Part shown: piece after piece, positions 10,901-22,129 of the stretch
Layout of the letters: every line of letters begins with the position of its first letter
How positions within the stretch are numbered: the first letter of the stretch is position 1
Source of the DNA: Helochares maculicollis
Taxonomy: Eukaryota; Arthropoda; Insecta; Coleoptera; Hydrophilidae
NCBI GenBank assembly: GCA_033557835.1
Contig: JAWQRO010000438.1
Span: 1-38,979, forward strand
Direction: 5' to 3'
DNA: 38,979 nucleotides
Notes under the pieces: model-generated
Databases searched by the model: none
What the model was told of the DNA's origin: nothing
Seen by the model: the letters and a program-made list of their open reading frames with translations, nothing else
Position numbers and translations under genes: made by a program

Positions 10901-12690
10901 TCGAACTAAAGATGGGTGTTGAGGCCGGGTAGGGATGCCATCAACGAAAAAATGATGAAGTACATAGGAAGTTGTATTAGTAATATTAATAGTATGTTTT
11001 TGTTGTAGGACATCAGATCACAAGACTACTCAATGTAAGCCTATGGTAAAACAGTTGCTTCCGGAAGAGGAATATAGCAAACTTAGCCGCGGAAAATATC
11101 CCCTGAAACTCAGTTGGCTGAAACTTGTCCCTCTAGCTGTAATTTTCCGTAATGACTTCAGTTTAGCTTAATACTTGTGCCAAACGCGGGCCCATAATTC
11201 TGATGTTTAATACTTTTATCATGCAAATCAGGCTTTCCTCTCCCGGCAACCCTTGTCAAAACTGCTCTGCTACGTCCTCCGTGCTCCTCCGATGTAATCT
11301 ACCGTAAATTCTCTAATTGCTTCTCTGCCCTCTAATAAAATTATTATGTAAAAAAGTTCTTTTGAGCTATTACCCGCACACAATCCATGGGTTAAGCGGC
11401 ATTTGCTATTCTCGAAACTGATTTACTAATTTTTGAAAGGGATCCTTGGAGTCTTCGTATTCAATTTTGTCGGTAGTTGGAAATTGGCAAAATTTGTATG
11501 TACTCATATATTTTTTGCAATTTCCTTAGACGCCCAGCAACCTAAGTATATCAACTCTGGGTAATTATGCATATACTACATAACCAGTTCCGAACCAGAA
11601 AAAAGAAGAGCGAAAAATTCAACTGGAGACACACCTCCAAATATTTAAATGCTGATAACAGAAGCAGCGCGGCTCGGCTCGGCTCACTGAATGAACAACA
11701 AAACCTTCCTTGTTTGTGTTTTATGCAAATCGCTGACTTATTGTTTGTTAAATTCTGCACCTTTTCCCGATATTTTTTCTACGAGGAAGGTGCGGATCCA
11801 AGTCGTATAGGACACAACGCACGAGTTTTTCGATTAAAAGCGAGTTATGTAAATCGGAGCGTAAATATTTGGATTTTTTTTATCTGAGGCCAATCCAGAA
11901 AGACAAGTTGACAGCGCTTGTTTGTTGTGAATAATAATGATTATATCCAACTATAGATATGACGTTTGGACCACGCCACTCTACGAGCCATCCGATTGGC
12001 CGACCGCTATTGTTTTTAAAATACAACTTTTATGAGTAATATTAATAAGCCGTAAATAAACTTTTTCTACTTTTGGAGCGGAGGAAATGATTTTTAATTG
12101 CCTTGTTTGCCTGGAGAGTACAGTTATCATCTTAGATACCTACTGTTGATAGTTTATTAGCACGTTTAATACGTGTTTGATTAGATAACTTTATTGTTGC
12201 GTTTATGGTTCGTTTAATGGACTTAAATTAATATTTAGCAGCAGTTTGTTTGATTTGAGATAAGGGTGATCGCCCTGGTCATTCGATAGCTTTTTAATAG
12301 CCAGGGGAATAGACAAACAGCAGACTTCCGCCACCACACCGTGGAACAACCTTCAATCTGAACGACTCAGCCTAAATATACACGTTATCCACATACCTAC
12401 ACAAAATGCGTCTTAGATTATTTTCATGAATGTAACAAGTACTTTAGCATCAAAATATATTTCAAAACAAAAAGACAGCTTCCGTGCAAATAAACTGGCA
12501 CCCAACAAACTATTATATTTATGCTGTTATAACTAATATATGTATCAACGGACTGTATATTTTTCTGCTGAATATATATGTATGTTGTATTTAATGGTAC
12601 TGTTTTACATAAATTGGTAGTCAAATTGTTCGAATGCCTCTGTTTTAATTTTATTGGGTCGATTTATTTAGCACTCTATTGAGCTTACAT
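10901..12690. other. Intergenic sequence, mixed composition
   Basis: No gene is supported. A (GGCTC)3 run lies at about 11672-11687. The stretch at about 11940-12350 is less repetitive and carries homeodomain-like TTAAT/TTTAATGG and GATA-like GATAA cores, so it could be regulatory; this is only inference. The overlapping frames at 11551-11760 (minus) and 11567-11887 (plus) mirror each other and are not credible as a gene. Confidence 0.3.
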
Positions 12691-12699
12691 AGATCTGTG

Positions 12700-13215
12700 A
12701 CGAATTTGATTGCCTGTCAAAATAGTTACAGTCCCTATTAATGTTCACAATAACATCTAGGCAAAGCCTACTGAGTTTTGGATGTATTCTAAGTTCGGCT
12801 AAGTGAAAAATTTTAAATTAATAAGCTTCGCTTACTCGGAGCTCGCTCATCTCTCATTGACTTTGGGTGCCGAAAGAATGAACTTCTACAGCTTACTAAA
12901 ACTATATGTCTAAAATTCATTAATTATAAATATTACACTAAATATAAAATAAACTATAATCATTGCATTTGACTAAAGTAATTACGGCAAAAAACCCAGT
13001 TTTAAGTTTTAAGCGTTTTATGTTCTTGGTGTGCTTCCTACTTTGTGAAAACTTTGTAATTCAGTGGATGCTAAATACAGTAATCAAATTCCAAGACCAA
13101 ACGAGGTTTTCGAGATATGCTTCATCACTTCCGAATTTAATTTCTCCTAAATCCTCAAAAAACGCGTAAGCCTGGCTTACACAGGATTCGTTCGCGTCGC
13201 TCGCTCATCGGAGCT
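12700..13215. repeat. Repeat fragments with two copies of the GC-rich TTCGCTTA/CGCTCGCT module
   Basis: Module copies lie at about 12824-12860 (AAGCTTCGCTTACTCGGAGC) and about 13172-13209 (GGCTTACACAGGATTCGTTC then GCGTCGCTCGCTCATC). The AT-rich stretch between them includes a segment (about 13085-13135) whose reverse complement resembles about 19455-19510, around CGGAAGTGA and ATATCT-AAAAC. The flanks match other module-bearing repeats only weakly. Confidence 0.5.
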
Positions 13216-13283
13216 GTTGAACTCTCACCCTTATATTATAGATATATACGAGAATACCAAGTAGAGACACTTGAGATGTACTA

Positions 13284-14402
13284 GGTTGTTTATAAGGTTT
13301 TCGGTTTGATAAGAAAGAGCGTTGCTATTAGCCTAATATGTTTTTGATTTTTTTACAGCGGAAAAAATCAAATTATCGTACAGTGATTGAATTTTTATTT
13401 TTGAAAGGTTTACAAGCAAAGAAAATTTAGGAACGAATGTTCAAAGTGCGTAAGGACTTCGCTTTCAATTAGTACAACCTAAATATTGCTGAATTTAAAT
13501 GTGGCCTTACAAGCCTTGAAGACGCTCCACATCAAGGACGTCCAAAACCAGTAACAACATCAGAAATCGTAGAAAAAATACAGGATATCGTATTGGAAAA
13601 TCGTCAAGTGACTGAAAGAGATCTAGTAGACGCCCTAGAGTAGGCATCTCATTGGGCAGTGTAAGTTATATTTTGACAAAAGTATTCGGTTTCAGAAAGA
13701 TGTGTGCACAATGGAGGCCGCATTCGCGAATAATTGAACAAAAACACATTTGAATGCGACTTTCTCAGCAACATTTATAGCCTTTCGAAATGATAAAGTG
13801 GATTTTGTGCGTCGATTCATCACTATAGAAGAGACTTGAGTCTATCATCATGATTATAAATCAAAACAAGAGGCCAAAGAGTGGTGTGAACCTAGTTCTT
13901 TGGCTCCAAAACGAGCTCGTGCCCAGAAATCGACCAAGCAGGTGTTAGCATCAGTTATTTTGGGACGCGAAAGAAATTTTGTTTCTAGATTAGTTGCAAG
14001 CTGGACAAACAATAAATTGTGAATATTATTGTAACCTTTTAGACCAGATAAAGAAAAACATTCTTTAAAAAGAGCTGGGTTGCAGAAGAAAAAAATCCTT
14101 TTTCATGAATACTGCACAAGAATAGTTTTCACCAGATTTACCTCCTCGCGACTTCCATCTATTTCCAGACCTATAAAAATTCATACTTGAAAAGCGTTTT
14201 CATCAAATGATGAGGTTATAACAGATTGGAAACATATTTTGCAGTCTTTCCAGATTTTCACTTCAAGGATGGAATTTCTAAAATGGAATCTCATTGGAAC
14301 GGAAGTGTATTGATGTTCAGAGTACTGAATAATAAAGTGTATTTCAAACCATAAAATTGTGTTTTTCTTATCAAACTGCAAAACTTATTTTACAACTTTG
14401 TA
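13284..14402 (+). mobile_element. Mariner element 3 with degraded terminal inverted repeats
   Basis: The left end has GTTGTTTATAAGGTTTTCGG followed by TTTGATAAGAAA at 13285-13316. The right end, on the minus strand, has GTTGTAAAATAAGTTTTGCA followed by GTTTGATAAGAAA (about 14396 inward). TA precedes the left end at 13282-13283, and TA sits just beyond the right end near 14401. The length of about 1.1 kb is near full size for a mariner with small deletions. The plus-strand gene inside is broken. Confidence 0.8.
13350..14300 (+). pseudogene. Mariner transposase remnant 3
   Basis: Translating the plus strand across frames gives YRTVIEFLFLKGLQAKKI at the start. Then come SLEDAPHQGRPKPVTTSEIV, IVLENRQVTERDLVDALE, FRKMCAQW, RRFITIEET, EAKEWCEPSSLAPKRARAQK, RAGLQKKKILFHE, YLFPDL-like residues near 14160 and SSNDEVIT near 14205. 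This is the order of a mariner transposase: paired-like helix-turn-helix, then the catalytic domain. The first catalytic Asp, in the usual MDET, reads Glu (IEET); the segment of the second Asp is scrambled. Many stops and frameshifts make it a fossil. It is a different lineage from remnants 1 and 2. Confidence 0.85.
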
Positions 14403-14929
14403 AGTTGGTTGAAAGTGAAAACTATTTTGGCTCACTAGGGTGTGTTCTAAAAACGATACAAATAAATCAACTGCCATATATGAATTGATTAAGGTGCAGT
14501 GGGGTAAAATCAACCCAGAAATTATAAAGTTTTCTATAGACTGGTGTATTTTCTATCTATTTTAATAAAACCTAATAAAGATAGTATTTTTAGTTAGCGC
14601 ATGCTTTATTCTTTGAGTTGGATTCAAAATATCTTCCGAAACTTATTTCCTTATACTGTGTGGCAACTGCTGAATTATTATTAGTAATAAAATAACAAAA
14701 ATAAAAATATATTTACTAATTTAATTATCGTCAAGACATTTCTCACAAAATAGTAGTCAATAGAACGAATCTCTTTGTCTGTGTTTAGTCTTTGATGCTT
14801 CTGAGTGATACTTTCAATTTCATGACAAACTTGGAAAGTACCGTACTTGCTTTGCAAAGCAAATCAAAGAAGCTTTACTTATTTTCAAAGTGAATATTAA
14901 GGAACGAAGGTTTCATTCCATTACCCGAA
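14403..14929. other. AT-rich spacer, nothing recognised
   Basis: No gene or nameable repeat is seen. Confidence 0.35.
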
Positions 14930-15425
14930 AAATATAAATATTTAGTTTACATATTATTTAGCGACTATAAAGATTAGACTAAGTGTAAATAAAGCCATAA
15001 ATAATTTACTTTGACTGCATTTAATATACAACGAAAATTCTGAGTATAACCATGTCATTCTTGATATCGAAATCTAAAATATCAAAAATTTCAAAAATTA
15101 CTAAAAGCTCCATCAAGAACAAAAATTGTTTCATTTAATCACAGAGTAGAGATAAATTAAGAAAAAATACATTAAGCATTTCTCAGCGCATTCTAAATCT
15201 GCGAGGAACGAGCGAGCGAAGCTAGCGAACTCCGAGTAGGCTAAGCTGAAGCGTACTCGTTTCATGACTTCTTTGGTTTATTAAAGTTTTTGAAATAACA
15301 AAAATACATTATCATGGCACATTACTTGTATTTTATTAAAATATTAATAAAAAGAACGCATACTTTCATTCAGCAACAAAGTTCAAAGCATCAGTTTTAA
15401 TTTTACGGCCCAGCTCCCTTAGGTG
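14930..15425 (-). repeat. Repeat family R1, copy a
   Basis: On the minus strand this aligns with 18885-19390 on the plus strand. Shared anchors in order are: AATGTATTTTTGTT; CCAAAGAAGTCATGAAA before the GC-rich module; the module itself (about 15199-15246, TTCGCTAGCTTCGCTCGCTC in minus reading); TTTAGAATGCGCTGAG just after it; and AAATGCAGTCAAAGTAAATT followed by ATTTACACT further on. It is inverted relative to the other copy, with about 3.7 kb between them. No coding potential is seen. Confidence 0.7.
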
Positions 15426-15589
15426 ATCAACTTAGTGTTAAAAATCTGGAGGCTTGTCCAGTTTACATTCTCGTTGTCATTAAGGCGCAAGGCAAGGCAA
15501 AATGTACATTATTTAGGATATATGCAAAAATAGTGTTAGCTTAAAATTTCATAAATTATTCGAGAGCACTGTCTTGCCTCCCAATTTAC

Positions 15590-15750
15590 TTACAAATTCT
15601 TTATAACAGCTGAGTAGCCAATTTTGTTCATCTAGCTCAAACCGTTTGAGAGTTATCGTATTTACATAAAGATACTCACGAAGTTTTCAAATGCTACTTT
15701 CAGTTTACTGGACAGTAATACGGAAGTGTAAAATTTGTATGTGTATGGAT
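15590..15750 (-). repeat. Repeat family R2, short 5' fragment
   Basis: The minus strand starts CTTCCGTATTACTGTCCAGT and runs to GTAAATACGATAACTCTCAA and CGGTTTGAGCTAGATGAACA. It matches the 5' third of family R2 (compare about 33495-33690: CCCGTATTATTATACGAAGT, then GTAAATACGATAGTGGTCAT and CGTTTGAGGTGAAGCGATGA). The tRNA-like part is absent. It lies just upstream of R1 copy a in the same reading direction. Confidence 0.6.
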
Positions 15751-17199
15751 AATATGGTAATATATTCAAATTTCCATTTGATAATTCTGCCAATCTTTAA
15801 TCAAGGAATAATAATTCTACTTGAGGTTTAAACAGACGCAGTTCTATTTTTACGCAATACGTGAAACTGTGTAGTTGAAAGATGTCTGATTTCAATGAAA
15901 AATCAAATTGAGGCGCTTTGTTGCCCTCATCTAAGGTTTCACTCTTTGAAGTTTGACAAACAGTTTTTTGTTGTGAACAAAAAATAATCAAGTATTTGGA
16001 GCCCTGTTTTAACACAAAAAGTGTCTTCTTAGAAAGAAAGATCTTCAGAAAATGTCGTGACTAAATACCAATTACATCAAATATTAAGCTACTTCTGATG
16101 ATGAAACAATAAAGGTGTGTTGAGAACGCGCCAGACATTAGCTTTAGGATTGTATATTTACCGTAAAGTTAGAAAAAAGCATATACTAAACAAAATTAAA
16201 GAAATAAGTATATATGTAGTGAAGCAATTTTAGGCAAACATATCTCCTTGATCATGATGTAAGTTCTGTTCGCTATATCGAAAATTATATATGAAAGCGC
16301 AAAGAGCGACACAGACAAGTTTTGTTTTTGTTACGGGTAGAAGGAAACGAAATATGTTTCGGCTTCGGTCCCTGCCAACATCACGAAGTATTTTTCGGAG
16401 TTGTATTCACGAAGAGCTCGAATTTACGGGTTTAGTGAAACGGGCTCTTTCATCAAGAGACATATTTAGTACATTCAGATCTATTTAAACTCACAACTCG
16501 ATTCAACATCTTGATTCCTGATTAATAGGAAATTTGACATTGAACGGAGAAAGTTTATTTTGGATGTTTGTATACAAATAGCGGGCAAAACTTCCCTTTT
16601 GGCAAGCTGTTAGTAAACTTAATATAAGATCATTATTATGATGCTCAACTTTAGCACGTTACTTCCCCATTCCCTGATGTGCGTTATAACTTCTTGCATT
16701 ATTAAATCTTTAACTGAAGTTGCGCACCTTTTGCTGCTATTGGTAGGAAGACGTTCGTTTGCGGAGCTATATACAAGTATTCACGATCGATGTGCTATAA
16801 TTGTTATTTAATGTCGAAATTTTGGGAATGTTCGATAATCTACGGTAGAAAGCTGACAATTGTAGATGTATAAAAAAGCGAGCGGTTTTGGTTAGGGTGC
16901 GATTTATTGACATTCCTCTTCCCGAGCATTAGGTGCACGCAAATGACTTGTTGTCATGAAGGAGTGTCATTACCGTTGCGCTGCTTTGGAAAGACAGAAA
17001 GAGAAAAACTAATATTTGACGTAATTGGCCTAGAAATACACCAAAAGCGACTCCGGTCTATTTTTAGGGCTCAAATCGAACACTGCTGGAAAATTTAAGG
17101 AGTTTACTAATGTACCTAACTTGTTGCTAGGTAATGATAGGTCTAGGTGACTTTGATAAAAAACGCCAGGAGCTGCTTTTTTCAACACAAATGTATTTT
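15751..17199. other. Intergenic sequence, nothing recognised
   Basis: No gene is supported. Small frames at 15797-16015 minus, 16291-16488 plus and 16907-17098 plus have no motif and no fitting splice sites. The part from about 16580 is less repetitive than its left side. Confidence 0.3.
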
Positions 17200-17490
17200 T
17201 ACTCGTTCATATTCATTAAGACTTTATTTTCGGTTGACACACTCTGACTGATTGTATATGCGTTACTGAACTATAAATTACGCCGGCGTTTTTTCATTAT
17301 TATCTCAATATTGCAATAAAGATACGCCCATAAATTGATTCGGAATGTTTTGAAAAGTCTAACGACTAATTGCCGGTGCCTGCATGTCGCCCATTAATCA
17401 TATCGTAATTATTATTCAAACACCTCCTTTTGTTGCTATATATAATTAAGTTAGAATCGCATACGGGCCTTATCAATTTCCTTTTATTCA
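17200..17490. promoter_or_regulatory. Possible enhancer-like block rich in homeodomain-type sites
   Basis: This non-repetitive stretch has a dense set of short motifs typical of insect regulatory DNA: CCCATAAATTGATT at about 17328-17341, CCCATTAATCATATCGTAAT at about 17391-17410 (TAAT cores), GCAATAAAGA, and TTATCAATTTCC (a GATA-type core plus CAAT) at about 17471-17482. Single motifs of this kind are common by chance in AT-rich DNA, so this is a weak call. Confidence 0.2.
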
Positions 17491-17769
17491 GCTGTAATTT
17501 GATGGGGGGTAAACGTATTTACGATCGGTTGTTCAGCTTCGCTGCTTATATATCATTTTGTGTGCGTTAGAGAGACTTATTCTGTCTTGAGGGAGAATGT
17601 GAAGCCTGTTTTATAATTTCATGCGGAGTAATAGGGGTCAAAAGCTAAAAACAATATGTTAATGCAACGTTATTAATAGCTTGGGCTGCGACTACGACGG
17701 TAACGACGTTCATCTTAGGTGTGTGTATATCTGCTATATACATAATTGTTGTTAAAACATCAAATAAAA
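17491..17769. other. Spacer, nothing recognised
   Basis: No gene is supported. The minus-strand peptide NVEWRQSRFLFD at about 17750-17785 has a look-alike at about 23655-23690 on the plus strand (NVEWRHSIVFID), so this may be an old transposon scrap. Confidence 0.3.
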
Positions 17770-18872
17770 ATCTGGATTGTCTCCACTCAACATTTTCGTT
17801 TAAATATTTGTACTGCATAAAAGTACCTGCAATTAATAGTAACAAAACTACAAACACCTTTAAGCAAAAATAAAAACATATGTTTCAGTTTTCATAATTT
17901 CGAGCTAAAACCATGCAGAAATGTATTCTTTAGAATGGCCGCCAAATATTTTTTTTGAAAATTGCAAGATTGAACGCCTCTTGACCTGCATACCGGCGCC
18001 TGTCAAATATATTTAACCAACTTTAATTTTAAAACCTAATATTTTGTATGCAAGTTATATAATTTTATATAAACGCCTAATTTTTTCCTAGTTGTAAATT
18101 AATTTTACATTATTAATTATTTTATTCCCGTCAGAATTAAAAATTTGATTTAAAATAAAATGTAGCAAAAACAAGTAAAAACCGGCGTGGCCAGAGTCGA
18201 AGGGCGATCTACGCGTTAGGAGGTGAGTGCCTTGTCTCTACTGAGCCATTAGGTTCACTTTTGTTTGACATGTCTTACTGCGATGTTAAATGATGATAGT
18301 TATGTTTATACTTTTGACCATTTTTGCTAATTTTTTGCGTTATAATCGAATTAAAACTATTCATAAGTCTATTTCGTCACGATAATTCTTCATTCTGCAG
18401 CATCTGAGCCACAAATATTGCTAAAAAATTGCAATTTTTGTGATAAAAGTTTTTGGCATAAAGTCCGTTTTTAGTAGTTCTTTCGCCTTGAAGGTTTATA
18501 TATGAGATGTTTTTAGTGTTTTTCAGGTGTGTAACAAATTTCATGTCAATAGCTCTATTTAAACGCCTGGTGTACTTGATAAAATGTAAAAACTGGGTAG
18601 GTAAACAGGTACTTCCGGTGGTTCTACATGCCTCAAACGTTGAAATAGATCTAAGTTTTTGCAATAATAGCAGTATACGAAATTTCATCGCTCAATCTCA
18701 AACGGTCTGTCCACTATCGTGTTTAAACACACCCACAGACATGCCAAAAATAATCAAAATGGATACAGGGGCACTCAAAACGTGTAGATCCGTCAAAATC
18801 TCGAGGTCGAATTTTTTCATGATCCCAATACCTTCCCGTTACTATACTTTGTATGGTAATACGGGAATGTAA
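17770..18872 (-). repeat. Repeat family R2, long copy A
   Basis: Read on the minus strand from 18872, it begins with a near-perfect hairpin (TTCCCGTATTACCATAC, AAA, GTATAGTAACGGGAA). About 620 bp of AT-rich sequence follow, then a tRNA-like segment (18250 to 18184), then about 400 bp more, ending near 17770. It aligns over almost its whole length with copy B at 33490-34700, which is in the opposite orientation, so the two form inverted repeats about 15 kb apart. The minus-strand frame at 18377-18688 lies inside it and has counterparts only as broken frames in copy B. It is therefore most likely non-coding. Confidence 0.8.
18184..18250 (-). other. tRNA-Arg(CCT)-like segment inside R2 copy A
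   Basis: On the minus strand it reads TGGCTCAGTAG (an A-box match), GACAAGGCAC, an anticodon-like loop CTCCTAA and CTTCGACTCTGG (a weak B-box match), ending in GGCCACGCC. The order and the CTCCTAA loop resemble tRNA-Arg with anticodon CCT. The acceptor stem is not closed and there is no 3' CCA context, so this is not a working tRNA gene. It looks like the RNA polymerase III promoter head of a tRNA-derived SINE. Confidence 0.6.
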
Positions 18873-18884
18873 AAAAATGTGATT

Positions 18885-19395
18885 CCCTGATTAAAGATCA
18901 AAGAGGAGCATGAATTTTTTTATTCCGCCTTTCGATATTAATATCGCGTCATTAACAACAATGTTTGATATATTCTCAAGCAAGAGCCCATATTATCATA
19001 TAATACTTGAAATGATGCATGGTCATGTATTTTTGTTGCTTTAAAACATGTGAGATACCAAAAAAGTCATGAAAAGAAGACGCTTTAGCTTCGCTTATTC
19101 AGGATTTGCTCGCTTCACTTATTCAGCATTTTTTCGCTTCACTTATTAAGGATTTGCTCGCTTCGCTTATTCCGGATTTGCTCGCTTCGCTCGCTCATTC
19201 CTCACAGCTTTAGAATGCGTTGAGGAACGAATACTCTTACAGTGTTAATTCTTGGTTGATTTTTTGCGAGGCTTTTATACTGAGGTTTTTTGTCGCAACT
19301 GAAATGCAGTCAAAGTTAATTACTTATGGTCGTATTTACACTATATTATATGCAAGCCTAACATTTTTAGTAGGGCGTCGAATAAAAAATTAAAT
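18885..19395 (+). repeat. Repeat family R1, copy b, with expanded 24-bp tandem module
   Basis: This is the plus-strand partner of 14930-15425. Here the GC-rich module is expanded into a tandem array of 24-bp units with starts at 19088, 19112, 19136, 19160 and 19184. The unit is like GCTTCGCTTATTCAGGATTT plus GCTC, and the array ends with CGCTCGCTCATTCC. After the module come TTTAGAATGCGTTGAGGAAC and AATGCAGTCAAAGTTAATTA, as in copy a. It starts almost directly at the end of R2 copy A. Confidence 0.75.
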
Positions 19396-19429
19396 CTTTA
19401 GTGTCTCAACATTCGTATGCGGTTTAGAA

Positions 19430-19565
19430 AGTAGTTTGAAGATAGGGTGAAAAAAAATGAAATCCGGAAGTGACACTTTACCAGTATATCTTCAAAACAT
19501 GGGTCAATTTTTGACTTTCAAGAATGTTACGCTCGCTCAGTGATCGGACGAAACTTGTTTAAGCC
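19430..19565 (+). repeat. Weak repeat related to 13085-13215
   Basis: GAAATCCGGAAGTGACACTT, ATATCTTCAAAACATGGGTC and ACGCTCGCTCAGTGATCGG resemble the reverse complement of about 13215-13085. The match is short and degenerate, so confidence is low. Confidence 0.35.
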
Positions 19566-20640
19566 ATTTAATTCTAACTTGCACTTCTTGCAGAATGGTC
19601 AATCTGTACCAGTCAACTCGCAGTGCGATAGTGGAGCCTTATAACTCTCAAAATGCCTTAAAAAATCGTGAATCGAACGTTCATGTTATGGCTATTTTGA
19701 AGTATTTGTTTAACAATGTGGACACTTTTCGATTTTATTTCTATGCCAATTTAGTTATCAAGATACCTTTGTAAATAAATAGTTGTGTATTGTATAAATG
19801 ACATTCTGAAGTAGGTGGTAAATGTTTCGTTTAAGACTCAGCCATCAGTCAAAATGAAAATTCCCCGACAAAACAAGAGAGAGCAATCAATCAATGCGAA
19901 CATAGGAACCAAACCCAACAATTTCGCAAACAATGTCACTAGAATTGAATATAACAGCGAAAACCATTAACGAATCGAACAACTATTTGACAAGGCGAGT
20001 TATTGTACGCTGCGTACATTTAGTATATATTATGCATAATTCTCTCAAGTGGAATAATTTCAGCAACCTACTACACAGCACTAAATTGGAGAAAGCTGGG
20101 CCTTAATTTTCTATATAATACGGTCGTAATGATTCCATCAATCGCTTTGTGGAGTTAAATAAAAAACGTTGGTACAATGCAAGTACCACACCTTACTTAA
20201 ATTTATTTATGTTTGTATTGTACGTATAGAGCTCTATGTGCCGGTATCGTTGAAATTCATGAGGAATAACACGGGTATAAACCAGAATATCGATTTATCA
20301 TTTCTTCTATATCTCTTCTCAATTAGCCTCCCTGCGGTGCTGCTCAATCATCCGCGCGTAAAAAGTAAATTTGAAGTGACAGAGTTTGGATGTACTTACT
20401 ACATATACATGGATTTCCATCTTTGTTTTTTTGGGCTGCACACCTATCTGGCTAAAAATCGATTCCATTGTGATTGTGTGTCTGCGAACGCGGCGCGCGA
20501 GAGATCAGAGAAAGCTATGGCCACATTAAATATGTATTAAATATATTCTCGAAGCGTGGTGGCGACCCGTTGCAGAATTATATGCCTCTAGAAAATATTG
20601 TCCATATTTGCCACGGTAGTTCGTGATTAAAATAATAACC
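19566..20640. other. Intergenic sequence with a chance-looking 123-codon frame
   Basis: The plus-strand frame 20169-20540 is open but rich in Leu/Ile/Phe/Tyr. It has no recognisable domain, no clear promoter or splice signals, and sits in a slightly less AT-rich stretch. I see no support for calling it a gene. The rest holds nothing recognised. Confidence 0.3.
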
Positions 20641-21485
20641 TGAGCGACACAGTTACAGGGACAGCAGCGGTAGTTGTTGGAACAGAGAAACTGTTTCGTT
20701 TATGGATGGCCAAAGAAGCACCGCGTTGAAGAAGCTTCAATTAAAACCGGTACTCTATGAATGCAAATGACGAATTATCGCCACACAAAAATAGAAGACC
20801 AGAAAATAACGCCTAACTTAAAAAAAACGCCAGGGGAGCATCCGTGCCGAAGTAATTGCATCTACGAAATATTGCTCCTCGTAAATGCATACAAAGCAGC
20901 TCATGATAACCTGGTGTAAAAAGGATGGTTGCCTGATGGAGCAAAATTAAGAGTTCAGGCGACCTAACCAAGAAAGTTGCCACAGTTTCGAGTTTTGGAC
21001 AACCTTGGTGAAGAGATACCGGTTGCTCGATTGAAGAAACCGTGTTTTGGGCCGCTTGCTGCCGGTCGTGCGCCTCGAAGAAGTGTGCTTCATGGTGGAG
21101 GTGGATCAGACCATAAGCGCACCCACTCTTGGTGTACTCCAGGGCACGTTTACGGTCGCTCTGCAAGAGCATAGAGAGACAAGAAAGCAACGGATCATTA
21201 GCCTCGCCGTACAAACGGGTCAGGATTGACGATAAGTCAACGAGTTCAAGTTCGTAAAGTCACCGGTGTGCGGTGGCCAAAAGAAAGAAACAAGAAGGAG
21301 TACAACATGGTGCCATAAATAAATGTGTACGCTGGAAAGGAATAAAACGCTCACCAAATGCAATCTTCAGAAGCACCGAGTACAGTTGCGGCATATTTTC
21401 CACGGTTTCATGAAAAATCGCTGCTTGCGATACCCGTAACATTACGAAGAGTTAAGACAAAGACTTTTTAACATCGTGCGGTACA
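20641..21485. other. GC-richer segment of unknown nature
   Basis: This is one of the less AT-rich parts of the window. Open frames overlap on both strands (20813-21214 minus, 133 codons; 20977-21174 and 21047-21229 plus), which is what elevated GC alone produces. None has a motif I know and no splice pair joins them convincingly. It could be conserved non-coding DNA, an exon of a long non-coding RNA, or a lone exon of an unrecognised gene. An A-rich AAATAAATAAAT run follows at about 21490. Confidence 0.3.
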
Positions 21486-22125
21486 GCAATAAAAATAAAT
21501 AAATAAATCACATTGATTACGATATGTAACAGTAAAACCGGTAGGTTCTAGATATTATTTTTCGCTTTTAAGTTTATCGCTTTAATTTGCCATTTAACCG
21601 ATAAGAAGGTCAGTTTATGATTTATTTACTCGTAAGTGTGTTTTAATTCCTGATTTTTATCCCGGCGACCGTTTTAATCCTTGCGCTTATTCCAGCATGC
21701 AAGAAGGCAAGACGATTCAAATTTCCTATTTTCATGGCAGGGAAGCGCTCCGTTTGTTGTAAACAAACTGACCCGCCATTCGTTATATATTTTAGACAGG
21801 ATAATTTTGTATGAATGTATTTTGAACTTGTGCCAAATGCATCGGCATTGGTTCGCTCGGAGTCTTTGTACTTATCTACTTGTTTACCAAGAAAAACAAA
21901 CAATTTTTATTGGGTCAGTTAGAAGCTTTTGTCCTGTATTTTTGGCACGGGATTTATGGATTATTAATAATACTTACTTATATGCAGTATATAGAGATAA
22001 ATTCCACCGTATTTTGTAGTTTTTAGATGTTTTCCTCGATGTTTTTGGTCCGATATTTTTTGTTCAGAATATCCAGTGGGAGAGTATTCAAATACAAATG
22101 CTTTCTTTTGATGAGAGCAATAATG
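21486..22125. other. Intergenic sequence, nothing recognised
   Basis: Overlapping opposite-strand frames (21643-21903 minus, 21681-22019 plus) have no motif. Only the (AAAT)n-like run near 21490 stands out. Confidence 0.3.
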
Positions 22126-22129
22126 TAAA

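Noticed and set aside
18184..18250. A genuine tRNA-Arg gene
   Set aside because: A and B boxes and an anticodon-like loop are present but the stems do not close, and the segment recurs inside a dispersed repeat.
18377..18872. Opposite-strand open frames of 103 and 121 codons
   Set aside because: Both lie inside R2 copy A; copy B and the fragments carry stops in the same frames.
21643..22019. Overlapping frames of 86 and 112 codons on opposite strands
   Set aside because: Mirror-image open frames with no motif, no splice signals and hydrophobic AT-driven composition.
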